Source of the DNA: an uncultured Clostridium sp.
Lineage (GTDB): Bacteria > Bacillota > Clostridia > Lachnospirales > Lachnospiraceae
NCBI GenBank assembly: GCA_902464345.1
Contig: CABQJA010000035.1
Coordinates: forward strand, 1 to 16,554
Direction of reading: 5' to 3'
DNA length: 16,554 nucleotides
Part shown: positions 16,015 through 16,554 of the stretch, piece by piece
How the letters are laid out: every line of letters starts with the position of its first letter
Numbering within the stretch: the first letter of the stretch is position 1
Notes under the pieces: model-generated
The model's database searches: none
What the model saw: the letters and a program-made list of their open reading frames with translations, nothing else
Told to the model about the DNA's origin: nothing
Made by a program: the position numbers and the translations under genes

Positions 16015-16107
16015 GAAAAATGATGCTGTTTTGATGCCGATATGTTGCTGATAGGATAAGCCGGTATGCTACCCTGAAATTATCAAGAAACAGGGGAGCG
16101 GAATCGG

Positions 16108-16440
16108 ATGAATCAGAGATATATAAATATAAATCAGGAATACAGAAGTCGGGAAGGTGCAGATCGGGAACAGACCCGGCAGGGACAGGTAGAACAGCGA
16201 CGGCTGAGCCGGAAACAGCAGATCAGGCGTCGGAATGCAGCAGCGGTCTGGCTGGGGTGCCTGATGGGACTGCTTAGCGGGATCCTGATAGTAATTGTCG
16301 CGGTGAAGCTTTATACAAATGAAATGCAGCGGCTGGAATGGTCATCACAGGCAGTAGAATCCAGACAGACATCGGATTACGGATATGATCGGATGCAGGA
16401 ATCCGGGATGCAGATACGGCTTTCGGGAGTGCTGAAATAA
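16108..16440 (+). CDS. Small single-pass membrane protein, unknown function
   Basis: This 110-residue product has a long polar, strongly basic N-terminal part rich in Arg and Gln (about 1-43). A single hydrophobic segment follows at about 44-67, then a short tail without catalytic motifs. By the positive-inside rule the N-terminus is cytoplasmic. The ribosome site AGGGGAG at 16092-16098 lies 9 nt before ATG, which supports a real gene. It sits 93 nt after the kinase-linked membrane protein, so it may be the last gene of that unit or have its own weak promoter. The size and single crossing resemble FtsL/DivIC-type proteins, but no heptad coiled coil is evident, so I do not assign that. Confidence 0.65.
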   Translation: MNQRYININQEYRSREGADREQTRQGQVEQRRLSRKQQIRRRNAAAVWLGCLMGLLSGILIVIVAVKLYTNEMQRLEWSSQAVESRQTSDYGYDRMQESGMQIRLSGVLK

Positions 16441-16451
16441 CGAAAAAGAGC

Positions 16452-16480
16452 TTGTCACAGGTGTTAAAACTTGTTATAAT
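16452..16480 (+). promoter_or_regulatory. Near-consensus sigma-A promoter for tRNA-Leu
   Basis: TTGTCA (16452-16457, five of six to TTGACA) and a perfect TATAAT (16475-16480) are separated by exactly 17 nt. The promoter lies 12 nt before the tRNA gene. Such strong promoters are usual for stable RNA. Confidence 0.92.
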
Positions 16481-16492
16481 CGAACTTGCTAA

Positions 16493-16554
16493 GCGGGCAT
16501 GGCGGAATTGGCAGACGCGCTAGATTTAGGTTCTAGTGTCCCCGACGTGCAGGT
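16493..16554 (+). tRNA. tRNA-Leu (anticodon UAG), 3' end cut by window
   Basis: The acceptor 5' arm GCGGGCA, the D-arm region GGCGGAATTGGCAGACGC, and an anticodon stem CTAGA/TCTAG around the loop TTTAGGT are visible. The anticodon TAG is at 16527-16529 and reads CUA-type leucine codons. The start of the long class II variable arm (TGTCCCCGACG) follows. The T-arm and acceptor 3' half lie beyond the window edge. Confidence 0.96.

Noticed and set aside
16031..16060. Possible promoter TTGATG ... TAGGAT before the small membrane protein
   Set aside because: The spacing is only 15 nt and both hexamers match only 4 of 6, which is too weak to list as a feature.
1..16554. Insertion sequences, phage genes, CRISPR repeats or attachment sites
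   Set aside because: No transposase, integrase or Cas motifs and no regularly spaced repeats were seen. The tRNA at the edge could be an integration site, but nothing beyond it is visible.

Overview
The window looks like chromosomal housekeeping DNA from a low-to-mid GC Gram-positive anaerobe, most likely a Clostridia member of the Lachnospiraceae type. The reasons are strong GGAGG-type ribosome sites, a type III (GlnN) glutamine synthetase, a fermentative D-lactate dehydrogenase, a membrane-anchored peptidoglycan-deacetylase-like protein, a fused FolB-FolK protein and a full-length P-protein. The species assignment is inference. All genes lie on the + strand, and no mobile element, CRISPR array or phage gene was seen.

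Left part (1-3560): a D-lactate dehydrogenase-type gene is followed by glnN, a 700-residue type III glutamine synthetase. The 272-nt gap between them holds two separate hairpins, one or both of them terminators. glnN is closed by an 8-bp hairpin and then a very strong 13-bp terminator.

Central part (3647-9409): a polysaccharide deacetylase is followed closely by a folate block. This block is folC, an HD-domain phosphohydrolase overlapping folC, folP, and a folB-folK fusion. After it comes pheA, a chorismate mutase/prephenate dehydratase with an ACT domain. The folate block holds the pterin aldolase, pyrophosphokinase, dihydropteroate synthase and dihydrofolate/folylpolyglutamate synthase steps. 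It lacks folE and a recognised dihydroneopterin triphosphate phosphatase. The HD protein is a candidate for that phosphatase step.

Right part (9456-16014): a divergent Ppx/GppA-family protein and polyphosphate kinase overlap at TAATG. They are followed after 4 nt by an OmpR-type response regulator, a membrane sensor kinase and a membrane-anchored protein of unknown function, the last two joined by ATGA overlaps. This looks like one polyphosphate and signal-transduction unit.

From the deacetylase to the membrane protein (about 12.4 kb) no intrinsic terminator was recognised and gaps are small, so long co-transcription is possible. The window ends with a small single-pass membrane protein and a near-consensus promoter driving a tRNA-Leu(UAG) gene cut by the window edge. 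No gene-free stretch exceeds 300 nt. The best candidates for new biology are the folate-linked HD protein, the Ppx homologue with altered phosphate-binding residues beside ppk, the two-component/membrane-protein trio downstream of ppk, and the changed phenylalanine-binding motifs of PheA.
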